From assembly GCF_008933115.1 (NCBI RefSeq), contig NZ_WBVO01000002.1, positions 186,001 through 250,000 of the forward strand: 64,000 nt of DNA, given 5' to 3'. Below, piece after piece: positions 41,399 through 50,849 of the stretch; position 1 is the first letter of the stretch, and each line of letters begins with the position of its first letter. This stretch comes from Phaeocystidibacter luteus (GTDB taxonomy: Bacteria > Bacteroidota > Bacteroidia > Flavobacteriales > Schleiferiaceae). The position numbers were made by a program, and so were the translations under genes. Under the pieces are notes generated by a model. That model ran no database searches, was not told the origin of the DNA, and saw only the letters and a program-made list of their open reading frames with translations.

Positions 41399-42124
41399 CT
41401 ACTGTCTGTCTTTTGCGGTCATCCAATGAGTTCGCTCTTCCTTGTCGAGCTTCTCAATTGAATACCTTAACGCAGTTCGAGGCATATGGTGCGCATGATG
41501 CTCTAAAAACTGTCGAAGTAGCACAGGTTCTCTATTGCCCATCTCTCGCAACATCCAACCTACCGCCTTGTGAATGAGGTCGTGCTCGTGAAACAACAAG
41601 ACCTCGGCCAACTCCAGAGTGTCACCGTACTGCTTGTTTTTAATGAACCAATAGGTCGAAACCATCGCAATTCGGTTTTTCCAGAGGTCTTCCTCCAACG
41701 CAAACTCTCGAAGGATTGCTCGGTCCCTATCCAACAACCAATCTCCCAGCAGGTAAGGGGCGGAGGAGTCTACCAAGTCCCAATTGTTGATTCCTTCCAG
41801 ATTGTTTAGGTAAATCTGTATCAGTTCTTCGCGGCGAGTTTGGTCTTTCCGAGCTTTCTTGTATTTATGAATGAGGATGAAAACAGCAGTCAGTCTGACC
41901 TCATGCCATTTCGAATGCAGGGATTTAATCATCTCTGCATCGGACATATTAGGATAGAAATCCTTCGCCACAGCGCGCATATCCGGAACCTTGTTCCCTA
42001 TAAATAAGTCGCCTTCCGCATATTCCCCTTTGCCCGATTTGAAGAACTTTGGATTGTGTTCTTTTCTCGCGGGAATGCTTAGCGCTTCTAGGGCGGTTAC
42101 CAAATCGGCTGACGATTTTACCAC
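41399..42124 (-). CDS. DNA alkylation repair protein (AlkD-like)
   Basis: A 241-residue HEAT-repeat DNA glycosylase of the AlkD family, which removes alkylated bases. It starts at GTG 42124, one base inside the upstream stop. Motifs are IGNKVPDMRAVAKDF, SKWHEVRLTAVFILIHK, NNWDLVDSSAPYLLGD (with the conserved Trp and Asp) and DLIHKAVGWMLREMG. The second alkylation-related gene in the window is the ATL protein at 31955. Confidence 0.92.
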   Translation of the reverse strand: MVKSSADLVTALEALSIPARKEHNPKFFKSGKGEYAEGDLFIGNKVPDMRAVAKDFYPNMSDAEMIKSLHSKWHEVRLTAVFILIHKYKKARKDQTRREELIQIYLNNLEGINNWDLVDSSAPYLLGDWLLDRDRAILREFALEEDLWKNRIAMVSTYWFIKNKQYGDTLELAEVLLFHEHDLIHKAVGWMLREMGNREPVLLRQFLEHHAHHMPRTALRYSIEKLDKEERTHWMTAKDRQ

Positions 42125-43089
42125 TATTTCTTCTTTAGCAATTCAAAGTTCTGAAACGACCAAAGAGGGTTTCCACCATTGAAGGTGTTCTCAATAAAGG
42201 AAACCAATCGATACTTCGTCTTTTCGTGTTTATGCTTCTGACGATATTTATTCGGTGAACCGGAGTATTGAAGTTTCTCTTTCCAATGAAAGTCCTTCAT
42301 CCATTCTTCCATAACGGCTGGATGAGTCCCCTTGAATTTTGGGATTCGGTTCAACGGACCATAGTCAAATTCGTCGGGCATATTTTTCAACAACCGCTCT
42401 CCCTTTTTCTTGCCGTGGAAGGTTCCGAAGGTTTGTTTGCGCTTGTTTGACATCACACGTGGTGGACGAGCATGACCATAGTGATAGATGTACGCATCGA
42501 GCGGAATCACACGCAACTTGCGGGTTCCTTCTGTCCGCATGTATTCTTCATAGGTGTCCTCCTCGAATTTGTCGAACACACGAAAGCTCTGCGCATCCTT
42601 CCAGCTGTGAATCTCCGGCTTGTTTCGGATAATTCTTATCTCGTGCTTGTACCATCCATGCGAACGATGCACATGGTCGTAATCGCCCCAAAAGTGGTTG
42701 TAGTTGAAGAGAAACCCTTCCACCTGCGGATCGTCAACGTACTTTTCTAGTGCTTCGCGAATCTCGGGATGGTCTTTCTCGTGAATCGCTTCATCACACT
42801 GAATATAGAGCAGCCAATCACCCGAGCAGTTTTGCTTCGCAATGTCGGTTTGATGTGCGTACTCCGTATTCTTCAAGTACTTTCCATCCTTGTCCCAAAC
42901 GGTGCGAACAATCTTGATCTTATCTGAATCAATCGAACGGATGATTTCTTCCGTTCGGTCGCTCGCATCGTTGTCACCTAAGGCGATTACAAATTCATCG
43001 CACAATGGCAGAACACTCTCTATACTCTCCTTAACAGGGATGTAGAGTTTGTCAGCATTGCGAACGAACGTAAATCCACTTACCACCAT
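42124..43089 (-). CDS. Glycosyltransferase family 2 protein
   Basis: A 321-residue GT-A-type glycosyltransferase. It has the nucleotide-sugar site FVIALGDNDASDRTEE, a DxD-like YIQCDEAIHEKDH and acceptor-side FNYNHFWGDYDHVH. The family pattern with 'WGDYDHVHRSHGWYKHEIR' (19 residues) and a later IYHYGHARPP suits Bacteroidota glycosyltransferases of unknown acceptor. It starts directly after the M1 peptidase stop, with no gap, and overlaps the AlkD start by one base. Confidence 0.88.
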   Translation of the reverse strand: MVVSGFTFVRNADKLYIPVKESIESVLPLCDEFVIALGDNDASDRTEEIIRSIDSDKIKIVRTVWDKDGKYLKNTEYAHQTDIAKQNCSGDWLLYIQCDEAIHEKDHPEIREALEKYVDDPQVEGFLFNYNHFWGDYDHVHRSHGWYKHEIRIIRNKPEIHSWKDAQSFRVFDKFEEDTYEEYMRTEGTRKLRVIPLDAYIYHYGHARPPRVMSNKRKQTFGTFHGKKKGERLLKNMPDEFDYGPLNRIPKFKGTHPAVMEEWMKDFHWKEKLQYSGSPNKYRQKHKHEKTKYRLVSFIENTFNGGNPLWSFQNFELLKKK

Positions 43090-44964
43090 TTAACCTTCGT
43101 AGTTAAGGAGGTGGTCCATCGTTTCGCGAGCAACGGCGTGGTAGTTAGGACGCGCCTTCGTGTAAACGTTCATGGCCCAATCAGACTTGTCGCTCTCTAG
43201 CATCGCGCGATAAGTAGGGGTTAGGAATTTACGACGACCCACGTTGATCAAGAAGTTTTCTACTACTGGTTTAACCGGTTCGTATCCAGCACGGATAGCT
43301 GGTTGGAACCATGCTGCGAGAATCTCACTGTTCCCGCTTTGTGTAAAGCCGTATTTCTCGTCTGCAGCCTGAACCTGAGCTAGCGTAGCACCCTCAAGTC
43401 CGTGAATGAATCGCAACCACTCATGCGTAGACCATTCGTCTGTAGTTTCAGTAGCCAAGAACTCTCCGTTTTCCATGAACATGGCAACGGCCTTGTCTAC
43501 ATTTTCGAAACGAGCAGGCGATGGAACTGGAGCGTTTTCAGGTAGACCGGTTTCATAAATCCATTTGTCAACCCCAATACTTGCAACCTCTTCTTCTGTA
43601 AGTAGGTCTTCTTTGAGTAGGGCTACAAATTGCCCTGTAGTCATTACCTCAAAAGCATGTGTCTTGAAATAGTTTTTCAAGAATGAATCAAAACGGTCAC
43701 GTCCAACGGTTTCTTCAACCAAACGAAGGAAGTGATAGCCCTTGTCGTATGCGATGGTTGTTACTCCATCGTCTGGGTTTCTATCTGTCAAATCGATGGC
43801 CAATTTCGTATCGTTTGGATGCTCTTTCATGAATTCAGCAACCTCATCTTTTAGGCCTTCGTGAGAAAGGCTAGCGAGCATTTCGCTGTAATCTCTACCA
43901 TAAACTTCTTCCATAATGCGCTGCTCGAAGTACACGGTGAAACCTTCATTTAGCCAGAAGTCATTCCAAGTGGCATTGGTCACCAAATTGCCACTCCAGC
44001 TGTGTGCGAGCTCGTGTGCAACGAGGCTAACCAAACTGCGGTCACCCGCCAAAATGGTTGGCGTTGCAAAGGTGATTCGTGGATTTTCCATTCCACCAAA
44101 TGGGAAGCTGGCCGGAAGCACGATAATGTCGTATCGACCCCATGCATATGGACCGTAAAGTGATTCGGCAGCGGTAATCATCGCATCGATATCGGCGAAT
44201 TCCCAGGCGGCATCCTCTACGATATTTGGTTCAGCATAAACTCCTGTATTCTCACCAATAGCGCGAAACTCAATGTCGCCAATTGCCAACGCCATCAAAT
44301 AACTTGGAATGGCCTGTGGCATTTCAAAATGGTATGTTCCATTCTCAGAAAGCTCTGTTGGATTGCCTCCTGCGCTCATTACAGGCATGAGGTCGGCTCT
44401 AGTAGAAACATCCGCATTATAGGTGAAGCGAATTCCTGGGCCATCTTGACAAGGAATCCAGGTGCGAGCCAAAATTGCTTGGCTCTGCGTTAGTAGGAAA
44501 GGAGCAGTTTTGCTCGAAGTCTGCTCAGGATCCAACCACTGGAGTGCTTTCGCGTCTGGACTAGTTTTGTAGGTAATCACTACGTGCTCGGTGCTCGACG
44601 TAATGGGCACGACGAGCGGAACGCCCATAATTTCATCTTCTGTTCCAAGCGTGAATTCAACTTCACCGCCGTCATTGGTTGACACACTTTCGATGTCGAG
44701 CATGTCGGTATCAAAGATGATTTCCTCAGCTCCTTCTGCAGTTTCGATAGTCCAGTCGGCAATGCCAGTGATCATCTTTGTTTCAAAATCGACATCCAAA
44801 GTGATGTCCAAGTGCTTCACCGCTGCCTCATTCGGCTTTGAGAAGCTGTGTATGTCTTCGGCATATTTCTGATTCATATCACCGCTAGTTGAGTCCGTGT
44901 TTTTGTCGGAAGGCGATTGGCAAGCTACCATAGCTACCGCAGCCAATAATGCAAGTTTTTTCAT
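43090..44964 (-). CDS. M1-family aminopeptidase lipoprotein
   Basis: A 624-residue zinc metallopeptidase resembling leukotriene A4 hydrolase. A lipobox (AAVAMVAC, Cys 15) anchors it in the envelope. The zinc site is HELAHSW with the downstream Glu in NEGFTVYFE; the substrate loop GGMENP replaces GAMEN. The catalytic domain is followed by a helical C-terminal domain (about 480-624). It probably trims N-terminal residues from imported peptides. It is the first gene of a four-gene unit running to the aldehyde dehydrogenase. Confidence 0.94.
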   Translation of the reverse strand: MKKLALLAAVAMVACQSPSDKNTDSTSGDMNQKYAEDIHSFSKPNEAAVKHLDITLDVDFETKMITGIADWTIETAEGAEEIIFDTDMLDIESVSTNDGGEVEFTLGTEDEIMGVPLVVPITSSTEHVVITYKTSPDAKALQWLDPEQTSSKTAPFLLTQSQAILARTWIPCQDGPGIRFTYNADVSTRADLMPVMSAGGNPTELSENGTYHFEMPQAIPSYLMALAIGDIEFRAIGENTGVYAEPNIVEDAAWEFADIDAMITAAESLYGPYAWGRYDIIVLPASFPFGGMENPRITFATPTILAGDRSLVSLVAHELAHSWSGNLVTNATWNDFWLNEGFTVYFEQRIMEEVYGRDYSEMLASLSHEGLKDEVAEFMKEHPNDTKLAIDLTDRNPDDGVTTIAYDKGYHFLRLVEETVGRDRFDSFLKNYFKTHAFEVMTTGQFVALLKEDLLTEEEVASIGVDKWIYETGLPENAPVPSPARFENVDKAVAMFMENGEFLATETTDEWSTHEWLRFIHGLEGATLAQVQAADEKYGFTQSGNSEILAAWFQPAIRAGYEPVKPVVENFLINVGRRKFLTPTYRAMLESDKSDWAMNVYTKARPNYHAVARETMDHLLNYEG

Positions 44965-45000
44965 GGGAATGACTTTGAGGACACCAAGGTAAAAAAGTCG

Positions 45001-45008
45001 TAGATTCG
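45001..45008 (+). promoter_or_regulatory. -7-like box TAGATTCG, N4 from ATG
   Basis: One mismatch to TAnnTTTG; ends four bases before ATG 45013. Confidence 0.45.
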
Positions 45009-45012
45009 ATGT

Positions 45013-45393
45013 ATGGAAATTCGTTACGAGTCTAACCGACCACGCAATATTTTTATCTCGCTACTGGTAAACACGTTGAGTATTTTACTCGCGTCGTACC
45101 TCCTAACCGGAGTTCATGTAGCAAGTCCAACCAAGGCAATCATAGTGGCAGCGGTGCTTGCGCTGCTAAATGTGACGCTGAAACCGTTGCTGATTATCCT
45201 CACTCTGCCACTCACGCTGTTCTCATTTGGACTATTCTTATTTGTGATCAATGCGATAGTAATCTACGTAGCAGCAGATTGGATTGACGGCTTCGGAGTA
45301 GATAGCTTCTGGTGGGCCGTGTTCTTCAGCCTATTGATTTCTATTATCAATAGTATTCTCTACAGTTTTGGAGAACGACAACAACGAGACTGA
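45013..45393 (+). CDS. Phage-holin-like 4-TM membrane protein
   Basis: A 126-residue membrane protein with four TM helices, of the family annotated as mycobacterial 4-TMS phage holin or YvlD-like. Features are ILLASYLLTGVHVASPTKAI, ALLNVTLKPLLIILTLPLT, FGLFLFVINAIVIYVAA and a late SFWWAVFFSLLISIINSIL. The NVTLKPLL motif is diagnostic. Despite the name it is chromosomal and not phage-linked. Function unknown. Confidence 0.88.
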   Translation: MEIRYESNRPRNIFISLLVNTLSILLASYLLTGVHVASPTKAIIVAAVLALLNVTLKPLLIILTLPLTLFSFGLFLFVINAIVIYVAADWIDGFGVDSFWWAVFFSLLISIINSILYSFGERQQRD

Positions 45394-45410
45394 TTAAACC
45401 ATCTACATAG

Positions 45411-45449
45411 AAAAAGGCCGGTGTTGAATTATTTCAGCACCGGCCTTTT
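45411..45449. terminator. Bidirectional terminator
   Basis: A 17-bp stem with one G-U-type pair (AAAAGGCCGGTGTTGAA and its complement) around TTAT, with T- and A-runs at its ends. It serves the 4-TM gene and the convergent PNGase F-like gene. Confidence 0.9.
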
Positions 45450-45471
45450 CAATAAGTTAATGATCCTGAAT

Positions 45472-47460
45472 CTAGTTCAGTACAAGTTTCTTGGTGATTG
45501 CACCTTCATTGGTGATGACATTCAAGAAGTAAATTCCACTCGGATTTCCGGAGAGGTCAATCATGGTTCGAGTCGCTTCAGCTTTCCCTGTTTGAATAGG
45601 TCGGCCTTGCATGTCTACAACAGTCCAGCTTTCAACAGCTCCATTTCCACTGTAGAGCATCTCAAATACGCCGTTCGATGGATTTGGTGCTACGTCGAGG
45701 AATTCATCTAGTGTCTCAGATGAAGTTGATAGCTCCCCACCAATGGTAAACATGTGTCGGTACTCCGTTCCAAAATCAGTTGGAAGTTTTAGGAAGAGTG
45801 GATTTGTGCCGCCATTGTTTCGCAACTGGACGTATCCTGCTCCGTCGTTGTTCGCCCACCAAGCGAGTCCATCTTCTCCGCGATCCATAATTCTCAATTC
45901 GTAGCATCCGCTAGCAAGGTCGAGGGTGTCGTAGAAGAACTGGTTGCTCGCCATGTTATCGCGACTTGCAATAACGCTTCCGGCATCGTCGTAAAGCTCC
46001 CAGTGAGTTTCTGCTCCGGCTGCATTCGTACGCGTTACCACCACTAGGTTGTGAGGGTGTACCACTGGAATTTCAAAGCTGCTATGCTTCATGTTGTTGT
46101 AGGCTACTTCATCGTTTTGCACGACCACTTGCGCCATGAATTCTGCACTTTGAGCATTATCCCACGGCCAAGGTCCAACCATTGGGAGGTATACCACCTC
46201 AGACTCTCCAAACTCCAAGTTACCGGTCCACGCCATATCCTGAATCCAACTTCCTGGAATTCCATAACGGATGGTTGCGTTGGTAAGGGCATCTCCACCT
46301 CGATTTGTAATTCGAACTATCGCTTCTCTACAAGCTGGATTGTATCTGCGGTACTCATCTTCGAGGTTTGGCGCAATAATCTCGGTTAATTCGGCGTCGA
46401 CATCAATTTGAAAGTCACCGTACTGCACTAGCACGCCGTGGAGCTCATATCCTGCCGGCGTTTCTCCAGATGGAACAGTGTAACTATATGCTTCCACATC
46501 AATATTAAGTTCGATACTATCCTGTGTATTTGCGTCAATTGCTCCGATTTCATCTTTAAAGATGATGGCATCGTCGCCCGGACACCAGTTCGCCCTGTCG
46601 TAGAGCCAAGTTCCTCCTTGTGGATAAATAGGATTCATTCCACAATCGTCTCTCCACATATCGTGACGAGCCACTTGGCTACCATCTCTGTACAACGTGA
46701 AGTGTCGGTTGCAGAACTCCGCACAGTTGAGTGAATTCACGAAGCCGTGACCTGTTGGTGTGAATCTGAATTGTCCATCTACAGCCGCCGCATTTGCCGC
46801 TACTTTTCGCGGAGGCAAGTGTGTGTTTTCGAAAGTTGAGGTTTGAATGTATTGCCCGTAGCTGTGATAAACCCTGTCCATTTGCACGACAGGACGGGGT
46901 GTTGTTCCTTCGATGAAGATGAAATCGACGGTCGCGCTAAAGCCGCTAGACCAACCTTTATAAATTGCCGAAAAGGCAACCGTATCTTTTAGGAGATGGG
47001 CGTAATCCGTGACGTCAAACACAAAGGGATGCTCCCAGTTATTGTCGTATCCGGCCGAACCTTGGCGCATGTAGCCTCCGTATGGAGTAATAACGCGGCC
47101 CAGTTCCCAAATGCGCTTCACTTCGAAGACGTTCCAAGTGGTATCTATAACCAAAGGGTTCGTAGAAATGGTATCTATTGAAGCTACGTTTGAATCGAGC
47201 GCTCCGGTAGGTTCGTAGAGATGGATAGCAGTTGTGTAGTCCCAATCGCTGCATCCGTTGCTGGCGCATCCCATGGTGTACACCATCAGAATTTTGTTGT
47301 AGCTCGTATTTCCGTCCGGCAGGATGGCCGTGTCACGGTAATTGCCATACCATGTCATGTCAAGGTGATCCATGGCTCTTACCACAGTTGTATCACCAGG
47401 ACCCGCAAGTGCGAAAAGCGGGGCGAAGAGTAGTACAAGAAGCGTAGTTGTTTGTCTCAT
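45472..47460 (-). CDS. Secreted PNGase F-like amidase with T9SS sorting domain
   Basis: A 662-residue secreted protein: signal peptide (MRQTTTLLVLLFAPLFALA), peptide-N-glycosidase F-type domain and a C-terminal type IX sorting domain. PNGase F signatures are CSDWDYTTAIHLYE (Asp), WELGRVITPYGGYM, NCAEFCNRHFTLY (Glu) and QGGTWLYDRANWCPGD. A domain near 490-580 (HWELYDDAGSVIASRDN) may bind sugar. The sorting domain has DVAPNPSNGVFEMLYSG, PSGIYFLNVITNEGAI and KKLVLN. It could release N-glycans from glycoproteins, probably eukaryotic. No sugar-degradation cluster adjoins it. Confidence 0.87.
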   Translation of the reverse strand: MRQTTTLLVLLFAPLFALAGPGDTTVVRAMDHLDMTWYGNYRDTAILPDGNTSYNKILMVYTMGCASNGCSDWDYTTAIHLYEPTGALDSNVASIDTISTNPLVIDTTWNVFEVKRIWELGRVITPYGGYMRQGSAGYDNNWEHPFVFDVTDYAHLLKDTVAFSAIYKGWSSGFSATVDFIFIEGTTPRPVVQMDRVYHSYGQYIQTSTFENTHLPPRKVAANAAAVDGQFRFTPTGHGFVNSLNCAEFCNRHFTLYRDGSQVARHDMWRDDCGMNPIYPQGGTWLYDRANWCPGDDAIIFKDEIGAIDANTQDSIELNIDVEAYSYTVPSGETPAGYELHGVLVQYGDFQIDVDAELTEIIAPNLEDEYRRYNPACREAIVRITNRGGDALTNATIRYGIPGSWIQDMAWTGNLEFGESEVVYLPMVGPWPWDNAQSAEFMAQVVVQNDEVAYNNMKHSSFEIPVVHPHNLVVVTRTNAAGAETHWELYDDAGSVIASRDNMASNQFFYDTLDLASGCYELRIMDRGEDGLAWWANNDGAGYVQLRNNGGTNPLFLKLPTDFGTEYRHMFTIGGELSTSSETLDEFLDVAPNPSNGVFEMLYSGNGAVESWTVVDMQGRPIQTGKAEATRTMIDLSGNPSGIYFLNVITNEGAITKKLVLN

Positions 47461-47551
47461 TCCGTTTGTGTTAGATGTGCAAGATAGCGCAAAACGCTGG
47501 CTTGGAGTGAGATTTGAAAGTGTGAAAGGAGGGCTCCGGTCGAGTATGATA

Positions 47552-48526
47552 CTACTTGACGCGCTCGATTACGTAATCGACCAATTCAGTCATCGCCGTT
47601 TTGTACTCCGACTCTGGATAGGAGGCCAGTATTTCCAGTGCCTTCTCCTTGTATTCATTCATGCGTTGAGTGGCATATTCAATACCACCGCTTTGTTGAA
47701 CGTAAGCGATAACCTCAGCCACCTTCTTGGGATTGTCGTGATGTTTCTTCACAATTCTGATAATTCGTTTCTTATCAGAACTAGACGCATTGTTAAGTGC
47801 GTAGATCAAAGGCAGGGTCATCTTTTGCTCCTTGATATCGATACCTGTTGGCTTCCCAGTTTTATTACTTGCTTCGTAATCAAAGAGGTCGTCCTTAATC
47901 TGAAACGCTATGCCCAACCACTCGCCGAATTGGCGCATTCTTTTGACGGTGTCTGCATCTGCTCCAACACTAGCTGTTCCAACACCGCAGCAGCTGGCAA
48001 TCAGAGATGCGGTTTTTTGACGAATAATCTCGAAGTAAACGTCTTCATTGATATCGAGGCGTCGGGCCTTTTCTATTTGAAGAAGTTCGCCTTCAGACAT
48101 CTCTCGAACTGCGGTAGATACAATTTGAAGGAGTTGGCTTTCGTCATTGTCAACCGCTAGCAAGAGCACCTTTGACAAGAGGTAGTCGCCCACGAGAACG
48201 GCAATTTTGTTCTTCCAAAGGGCATTAATGCTGAAGAAACCACGACGCATGTTTGCGTCATCCACAACGTCGTCATGTACCAATGTGGCGGTATGCATCA
48301 GCTCAATGAGGCTTGCGCCGCGGTAGGTAGACTCGTTTACTTCGCCGTGCATTTTAGCGGTGAGGAACACGAGCATAGGGCGCAGTTGCTTGCCCTTTCT
48401 ACGAACGATGTAATGGGTGATGCGGTCGAGCAGGGCAACCTTGCTCTTCATGGCTTCTTTGAACTTAGGTTCAAAGGCGGCCATTTCTCCCGCTATGGGT
48501 TTTTTGATGTGGTCGATGGAAGCCAT
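47552..48526 (-). CDS. Polyprenyl (octaprenyl-type) diphosphate synthase
   Basis: A 324-residue all-helical trans-prenyltransferase that builds the C35-C40 chain for menaquinone and related lipids. The first aspartate-rich motif is DDVVDDANMRRG (about residue 84) and the second is IKDDLFDYE. The region before the first motif (GASLIELMHTATLVH) favours medium to long chains. The chain length is inferred. A TACCTTTG box lies 10 bases before the ATG. Confidence 0.93.
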   Translation of the reverse strand: MASIDHIKKPIAGEMAAFEPKFKEAMKSKVALLDRITHYIVRRKGKQLRPMLVFLTAKMHGEVNESTYRGASLIELMHTATLVHDDVVDDANMRRGFFSINALWKNKIAVLVGDYLLSKVLLLAVDNDESQLLQIVSTAVREMSEGELLQIEKARRLDINEDVYFEIIRQKTASLIASCCGVGTASVGADADTVKRMRQFGEWLGIAFQIKDDLFDYEASNKTGKPTGIDIKEQKMTLPLIYALNNASSSDKKRIIRIVKKHHDNPKKVAEVIAYVQQSGGIEYATQRMNEYKEKALEILASYPESEYKTAMTELVDYVIERVK

Positions 48527-48640
48527 GCGATGGCCTCAAAGGTAGCAAAGGCCCAATTAATCTGGACCATTTTCAATAATATTTGAAAGATTTTGAGCGA
48601 CCTATAATTGCGCACTATCTTTTCCGTTCAATCAAGCATC

Positions 48641-49297
48641 ATGATCCGATTATTCAAGAGCATATGGTTCCGCCGAATCCTCCGAATAGGAGTGGCTTTG
48701 GTAGTCATTGTGCTCTTGGCCGACCGGCATGTTACGCATAAAACTACCGCGTATTGCTATTCTTCAGTTGAAGAAACCCCTCACGCACACGTCGGGGTAG
48801 TATTGGGTACTTCGCCAAAACTTGTAGACGGTCGTGATAACCTCTATTTCAAATACCGGATTGACGCCGCAACTCGCTTATTTCTCAAAGGCAAGATTGA
48901 TCGAATTCTGGTAAGCGGAGATAATCGAACCATCTATTACAATGAGCCTGAGGAAATGAGAAAGGCCCTGTTGGAGAACGGTGTACCACCCAACCGAATT
49001 CATCTTGATTATGCCGGACTAAGGACTTTTGATTCCATGGTGAGAACTAAAGAAGTCTTCCAGCAAGATTCAGTGATTGTAATCAGTCAGGCTTTTCACA
49101 ACCAACGTGCAACGTACATTGCCCGGGCAAAAGGTATTCATGCCATTGGCTTCAATGCAAAGGATGTTCCCGTTGGGTTTGGACTCAAGACCCGAATTCG
49201 CGAAGCATTGGCTAGAACGAAAATGGTGCTAGACGTGTATGTTTTGGGTACAGAGCCACGCCACCTCGGGCCACAAGAGCACATTCCTGCGGATTAA
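48641..49297 (+). CDS. SanA/YdcF-like DUF218 protein
   Basis: The start is ATG 48641 (MIRLFKSIWF); the longer frame precedes the likely promoter box TATCTTTT (48616-48623). The 218-residue protein has one TM helix (about residues 14-32) and a DUF218 domain with VGVVLGTSPKLVDGRDNLYF, KIDRILVSGDNRTIYYNE and SVIVISQAFHNQRATYIAR. In E. coli SanA is an envelope barrier protein linked to vancomycin exclusion. Enzymatic activity is not established. Confidence 0.87.
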   Translation: MIRLFKSIWFRRILRIGVALVVIVLLADRHVTHKTTAYCYSSVEETPHAHVGVVLGTSPKLVDGRDNLYFKYRIDAATRLFLKGKIDRILVSGDNRTIYYNEPEEMRKALLENGVPPNRIHLDYAGLRTFDSMVRTKEVFQQDSVIVISQAFHNQRATYIARAKGIHAIGFNAKDVPVGFGLKTRIREALARTKMVLDVYVLGTEPRHLGPQEHIPAD

Positions 49298-50058
49298 ATG
49301 CCCCGTGCTTTGCAAATACTATCGTAGGCTTCCTGAACCTTTAAGAATTTAGCCTGACCTGCCTTAATTACATCCTCACCTAAATGTTGGAGTTTGTCCG
49401 GATGGTATTTCACGGCCATCTTTCGATAGGCCTTTTTCACTTGGTCGTCCGTGGCATTGTTGTCAATCTCTAAGATTTTATAAGCGGATTCAAGGTTGCT
49501 TGCAGGATTGTACGTTGCGCGAATCGACTCAAAGTCGGCATCGCTGATGTAGAGGTTACGAGCAATTTTGCGAATCACGTTGAGCTCGGTTGCATCTACG
49601 GATCCATCAGCCAAGGCAATTCCAAAGAGGAAATGCACGAGTTGAAGTCGGCCAGAGTGGGCCATGTTTCTACGAATCTGCTCTGTGATTTGAGCGGTTT
49701 GGATGTCCTTATCCACTAAACTTTTGAAGATTCGAAAGCTCTCATTTGCCTTTTCCTTCCCGAAAAGTGAAACAAACTTGCTTCTGACGAAGTCTAGCTC
49801 GCGTTGGTCTACCACTCCATCGGCCTTGATTACTACCGCGGAGAGGACAAGTAAACTCAGGTGAAAATCCCCTGCTTGCGTATGGTCACGTCCCGTTCTT
49901 TTTCCACCGGTGGTGAACCTTCTGGCTTCTCTTTCTTTCTTTTCGCTGCTGTCCGTAGACGTTAGGTATTCACCTGCCGCAGCGCCAATTAATGCTCCAA
50001 TGGGGCCGCCTAGTATCCATCCGCTAACCCCTCCTATGATTGTCCAAATTCTTTTCAC
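49294..50058 (-). CDS. TerB-like/J-domain protein (DjlA-like)
   Basis: A 254-residue protein starting at GTG 50058: an N-terminal glycine-rich helix (GVSGWILGGPIGALIGAAAG), a TerB-like helical domain (about 65-175, DFHLSLLVLSAVVIKADG, IALADGSVDATELNVIRKIA) and a C-terminal J domain (about 188-254) with AYRKMAVKYHPDKLQHLG, in which HPD activates Hsp70. It resembles DjlA, a membrane-linked DnaK co-chaperone. The -7-like TACATTTA ends four bases before the start. It overlaps SanA's stop by four bases, convergently. Confidence 0.9.
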   Translation of the reverse strand: MKRIWTIIGGVSGWILGGPIGALIGAAAGEYLTSTDSSEKKEREARRFTTGGKRTGRDHTQAGDFHLSLLVLSAVVIKADGVVDQRELDFVRSKFVSLFGKEKANESFRIFKSLVDKDIQTAQITEQIRRNMAHSGRLQLVHFLFGIALADGSVDATELNVIRKIARNLYISDADFESIRATYNPASNLESAYKILEIDNNATDDQVKKAYRKMAVKYHPDKLQHLGEDVIKAGQAKFLKVQEAYDSICKARGI

Positions 50059-50084
50059 GCTATAAATGTAATATCTTCTCGCTC

Positions 50085-50849
50085 ATGAGCGCCCCCACTC
50101 CAAAAGATCTGTTGAGAATAGCCGATTGGATTCTGGATTCTCCCGCCTTTTTCAATATGGCAGAGAACTGGGATTTTGATGATGATTTTAAACGAAAGCT
50201 CGACAGGAATCGTCTACTTACCAACTTAGAATTCACCGCGGCCGTTTTGCACGAAACCAGGTTGAGAATGGGACGAATTTTTGAGCGTGTTGTGTTCGCG
50301 TTGTTTAATGCGCATCCCGACTATCAGGTACTGGCTACGGGGGTGGGAATGTTTGAAGAAAAGAAACAGTTGACCGAGCTAGACATTCTTATGCGAGACA
50401 AGGAGGGAAGGGGATTACACCTCGAGGTTTCTGTGAAATTCTATCTCTACCTTTTTGAGGATGGGAATCTTCGTGTCGTTGGTCCAAATAAGCAGGATGT
50501 GCTCGAGAACCGTATGGCCAAGTTCAAAAGGCAGCTAGACTTCGGGCGAATGTACGTTGCGGAGAATTTTCCGGAAATAGACTTTGATCATCGTGTTCTT
50601 TCGCGTGGACGAATATTTCAACCGGAGAATGGGAAGTTTTCTCATCCTCTGATTTGTGATGATGCAGAAGTTGGAATGTACACGGATGGAGTAGTTCCTA
50701 AAGGTTGCAGCCTTCTTGAAAATCGCTGGGAATGGATTGCTTGGCCTCCTGTTGAATCTCGAGGTGAATTGTCTGTAGCAGAGGACGAATCACACGGCTG
50801 GAGGATGATGGACGGTGCGCCGCAGCACATTATCGTGCTTCCTTCCTAG
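50085..50849 (+). CDS. DUF1853 family protein
   Basis: The start is ATG 50085 (MSAPTPKDLLRIADW). The 254-residue product matches DUF1853: DWILDSPAFFNM, RMGRIFERVVFALFN, HPDYQVLATGVGMF, LTELDILMRDKEGRGLHLEVSVKF-like (LTELDILM, then LHLEVSVKFYLY), and KRQLDFGRMYV. The E-D-E-K-type acidic/basic arrangement (TELDIL and HLEVSVK) is like PD-(D/E)xK nucleases. Nuclease activity is inferred only. It overlaps the convergent small membrane gene by four bases. Confidence 0.85.
   Translation: MSAPTPKDLLRIADWILDSPAFFNMAENWDFDDDFKRKLDRNRLLTNLEFTAAVLHETRLRMGRIFERVVFALFNAHPDYQVLATGVGMFEEKKQLTELDILMRDKEGRGLHLEVSVKFYLYLFEDGNLRVVGPNKQDVLENRMAKFKRQLDFGRMYVAENFPEIDFDHRVLSRGRIFQPENGKFSHPLICDDAEVGMYTDGVVPKGCSLLENRWEWIAWPPVESRGELSVAEDESHGWRMMDGAPQHIIVLPS

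Noticed and set aside
45013-45393. Prophage remnant suggested by the phage-holin family name
   Set aside because: No other phage gene is nearby; this 4-TM family is widely chromosomal.
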